Source of the DNA: JBFMFB01 sp040752115
Lineage (GTDB): Bacteria > Pseudomonadota > Gammaproteobacteria > Burkholderiales > Sulfuricellaceae
Length of the DNA: 64,000 nt
NCBI GenBank assembly: GCA_040752115.1
Contig: JBFMFB010000001.1
Coordinates: 62,001-126,000 of the forward strand
Direction of reading: 5' to 3'
Part shown: positions 61,892 through 64,000 of the stretch, piece after piece
Position numbering within the stretch: the first letter of the stretch is position 1
Layout: every line of letters starts with the position of its first letter
Made by a program: the position numbers and the translations under genes
The notes under the pieces: generated by a model
Told to the model about the DNA's origin: nothing
The model's database searches: none
What the model saw: the letters and a program-made list of their open reading frames with translations, nothing else

Positions 61892-62599
61892 TCACTGACT
61901 TTCTTTTGGCACCAGCCCGTGTTCGATCGCGTATACCGCAACCTGGACGCGGCTGGCGAGGTGAAGCTTCTTGAAAATATTCTGGACGTGAATCTTGACC
62001 GTGCTTTCCGCCACATTCAGCGCATTGGCGATTTCCTTGTTCGAGGCACCCCTGGCAAGAAGGACGGCGATTTCCTTTTCGCGCGGGCTGAGCTTCTCCT
62101 TGTCCGCCGGCGCGGCGGACTCCTGCGCTTGGGCCAGTCCCTCCCTGGTCATGGAACGGAACCCCTGCACCAGCTTGCCGGTCATTTGGGCCGCCACTAC
62201 CGCCTCGCCGTTCGCAGTCCGCCGGATGGCATCCAGCAGAAAATCGGTTTCCACATTCTTGAGGAGATAGCCGCGTGCCCCGGCGCGCAGCGTCTCGAAC
62301 AGATCCTGCGCATCCTCGGACACGGTCAGCATCAGCACATGCGCATCCGGCACCTCTTCGACGATGAGTTGCGCCGCCTCGCGGCCGGATACGCCGGGCA
62401 TGTGGAGGTCGAGCAGCACCACATCCGGCTTCAGCGATTTGGCGCGTTTCACGCCTTCCAGCCCATTGCCGGCCTCGCCCACCACCTCAAAGCCCTGCTG
62501 CCGCGACAGCAGGGCCTTGATGCCGCTGCGGAACAGGGTGTGGTCGTCCACGATCAATACCCGGATTGGCTTCACGCCGCCTTCATCTTCGATTCTCAT
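61892..62599 (-). CDS. narL: NarL-type nitrate/nitrite response regulator
   Basis: A 235-residue regulator: receiver with VLIVDDHTLFRSGI, phosphoacceptor VVLLDLHMPGVSG and YLLKNVETDF; LuxR-type HTH LSPREKEIAVLLARGASNKEIANALNVAESTVKIHVQNI (read as LSPREKEIAVLLARG then SNKEIANALNVAESTVKIHV). ATG at 62599 overlaps the narX stop by four bases. Confidence 0.95.
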   Translation of the reverse strand: MRIEDEGGVKPIRVLIVDDHTLFRSGIKALLSRQQGFEVVGEAGNGLEGVKRAKSLKPDVVLLDLHMPGVSGREAAQLIVEEVPDAHVLMLTVSEDAQDLFETLRAGARGYLLKNVETDFLLDAIRRTANGEAVVAAQMTGKLVQGFRSMTREGLAQAQESAAPADKEKLSPREKEIAVLLARGASNKEIANALNVAESTVKIHVQNIFKKLHLASRVQVAVYAIEHGLVPKESQ

Positions 62600-64000
62600 G
62601 CCGCTTCCATCTGAACCCTGGGCAGGGAGAGGCGCACCACTGTACCCCTGCCCGGCGTGCTGTTGATCTCGAATACCCCCCCGATGCGATGCGCCCGCTC
62701 CTTCATGATCTTCAGCCCCACGTGCGTTTCGGCCCTGTCGCCGACATCGTCTGGATCGAACCCCCTGCCATTGTCGCACACCGTAATGTTGTACGCCCCG
62801 TCGCGATTTGTTTCGACTTCGACCCGCGTGGCGCCGGAATGCTTGCGGACGTTGGACAGCGCTTCCTGCACGATGTGCAGCACCTGGATTTCGAACTCCG
62901 GCGCCAGCGGGATGCCGGTGCCGGATTGGCGGAAGGAAGTGGCGACGCCGGTCTGCCCCTCGAATTTTTCCAGGGCGCTCTTGATCGCGCTTTCCAGATC
63001 GGCCTGGTGAACCCGGGTCCGGAAATGCACCAGCAATTCGCGCACGTCGTCATAGCTTTCCTGTATGCCCTCCCTGATCTGGGCCAGCCCCTCCATCGCC
63101 TCCTCGATGTTGGCGCGCTTGAGGGAATCCTGCAAAAGCTGCGCCTGGATGTTGAGGAATGCCAGCGCCTGGGCGATGCTGTCGTGCAGCTCCTGCGCCA
63201 GCAGGTTGCGCTCCTCGGACACGGCCATTTCCTTCTCGCGCGAGACCAGCCGCTGATTCTCGATCGCCACCCCGAGATGCTGCCCCAGGGTTTCCATAAG
63301 CTGCGTTTCGTGGGCATTGAAACTGCGCCCTTCATAAAAATACAGATTGAAGATGCCGATCACCTGCTTTTTCGCCCGGATAGTGAACGCCGACACCACC
63401 TGGTAGCCTTCGCGCCTGCAATTGTACAAAAGCGGGCGCATCGCCGGCTGGTTGAAGTTCCAGAAGACCGGCACGCCTTCCTGCGCCGCCCCGCCGCACA
63501 GGCACTGCCCCATGTCGAGGCACGCTTCATCCCTGGCGAAATTGGCAGACATCCCGTCGAAAGCCACCAGGTGAATCTTCTGGGTATTCGGGTCGATCAG
63601 CCGCACCGCACCGCCCTGGGCGCCCAGGGCGCGCATCATCCTCCTCATGAACCCATGGCACAGCTCTTCGACCGAGGAAGGCTCGTTGAGGAAAGTGGTC
63701 GTTTCGTACAGCAGAGCCAGCTCCCTGTTTTTCCCTTCCAGGCTCCGGGTCTTGGCCTCCACCCTCTGCTCCATAGTGGAATAGAGGTCTTCCAGGTTGT
63801 TGGCCATCTGATTGAAGCCGACCGCCAGTTCGCCGAACTCGTCCCTGCTTTCGACCGGCAGGCGGACGCTGAAATCCTCGGCGGCCATGCGTTTGATGCC
63901 GTCCTGCAGCTTCATCACCGGCTGAATGATCAGCAGGTACATGAGATAGATCAGCAGGATGGTACCGGCGAGCGCCAGCGCGATCAGCCCCAGCTGGATC
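62596..64000 (-). CDS. narX: NarX-type nitrate/nitrite sensor kinase (N-terminus beyond right edge)
   Basis: The C-terminal part, at least 467 codons, of a HisKA_3 sensor kinase: last membrane helix and HAMP (LLIYLMYLLIIQPVMKLQ), a cysteine-bearing GAF-like domain (CLDMGQCLCGGA), phosphoacceptor NLLAQELHDSIAQALAF and ATPase boxes EALSNVRKHSG, DNGRGFD and VGLKIMKERAHRIGG. It phosphorylates NarL in response to nitrate/nitrite. The periplasmic sensor lies outside the window. Confidence 0.92.
   Translation of the reverse strand, partial: IQLGLIALALAGTILLIYLMYLLIIQPVMKLQDGIKRMAAEDFSVRLPVESRDEFGELAVGFNQMANNLEDLYSTMEQRVEAKTRSLEGKNRELALLYETTTFLNEPSSVEELCHGFMRRMMRALGAQGGAVRLIDPNTQKIHLVAFDGMSANFARDEACLDMGQCLCGGAAQEGVPVFWNFNQPAMRPLLYNCRREGYQVVSAFTIRAKKQVIGIFNLYFYEGRSFNAHETQLMETLGQHLGVAIENQRLVSREKEMAVSEERNLLAQELHDSIAQALAFLNIQAQLLQDSLKRANIEEAMEGLAQIREGIQESYDDVRELLVHFRTRVHQADLESAIKSALEKFEGQTGVATSFRQSGTGIPLAPEFEIQVLHIVQEALSNVRKHSGATRVEVETNRDGAYNITVCDNGRGFDPDDVGDRAETHVGLKIMKERAHRIGGVFEINSTPGRGTVVRLSLPRVQMEAA

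Overview
The window reads as a chromosomal segment of a denitrifying betaproteobacterium. The evidence is GC-rich DNA, the ybgC-tolQRAB-pal-cpoB-queE-queC order, a ruvC-ruvA-ruvB operon next to yebC, and a complete respiratory nitrate reductase plus cytochrome cd1 (NirS) nitrite reductase cluster. A chemolithotrophic or sulfur-oxidising member of the Nitrosomonadales is plausible (YeeE/YedE sulfur-compound transporter, SulP permease, many c-type cytochromes), but genus cannot be fixed from sequence reading alone.

Bases 1-29.4 kb are mostly housekeeping: a cut-off Mg2+-type P-type ATPase, a DUF4398 lipoprotein, a wrbA/HugZ-like/DUF2069/GAF run, leuA with a possible leucine-rich leader peptide, a YeeE-type transporter, a GT-B-like protein, queC-queE, the Tol-Pal operon, a small ribbon-helix-helix gene divergent from a SulP permease, the ruv operon carrying a DUF433/DUF5615 toxin-antitoxin-like pair between ruvA and ruvB, yebC, a GT39 transferase, rpmE, rho, trxA, fdxA and a lone AddB-like nuclease. 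Bases 27.3-35.4 kb hold a two-component system divergent from a czcCBA heavy-metal RND efflux operon, separated by a structured, repeat-bearing spacer.

Bases 35.5-38.4 kb are an accessory island: tRNA-Thr(CGU), an orphan antitoxin-like gene, an ISNCY-type transposase remnant, and what I read as a small integron cassette array without integrase in this window (CALIN-like). It has three attC-like sites bracketing two cassette genes, a zinc-ribbon protein and a STAS-like/GHKL ATPase.

Bases 38.4-64 kb form one co-oriented (minus strand) denitrification block. In transcription order: narX (cut by the right edge)-narL-narK1-narK2-small membrane ORF-narGHJI-moaA-nirS-nirT-EB_dh cytochrome-cupredoxin-nirC-nirF-nirDL-nirG-nirH-chemoreceptor-nirJ-nirN. 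NarXL would sense nitrate/nitrite, NarK1/K2 move nitrate and nitrite, NarGHI reduces nitrate to nitrite on the quinol pool, MoaA feeds Mo-cofactor synthesis, NirS reduces nitrite to NO, NirT and the small cytochromes/cupredoxin carry electrons, and NirF/DL/G/H/J/N build heme d1. Unexpected items include an 18-bp palindrome shared by the narK1 and narG upstream regions, a chemoreceptor gene inside the heme d1 genes, two inverted arrays of a CACGAATG repeat in the nir block, and a partial duplication of the ruvC 5' end that creates a coupled upstream mini-ORF.
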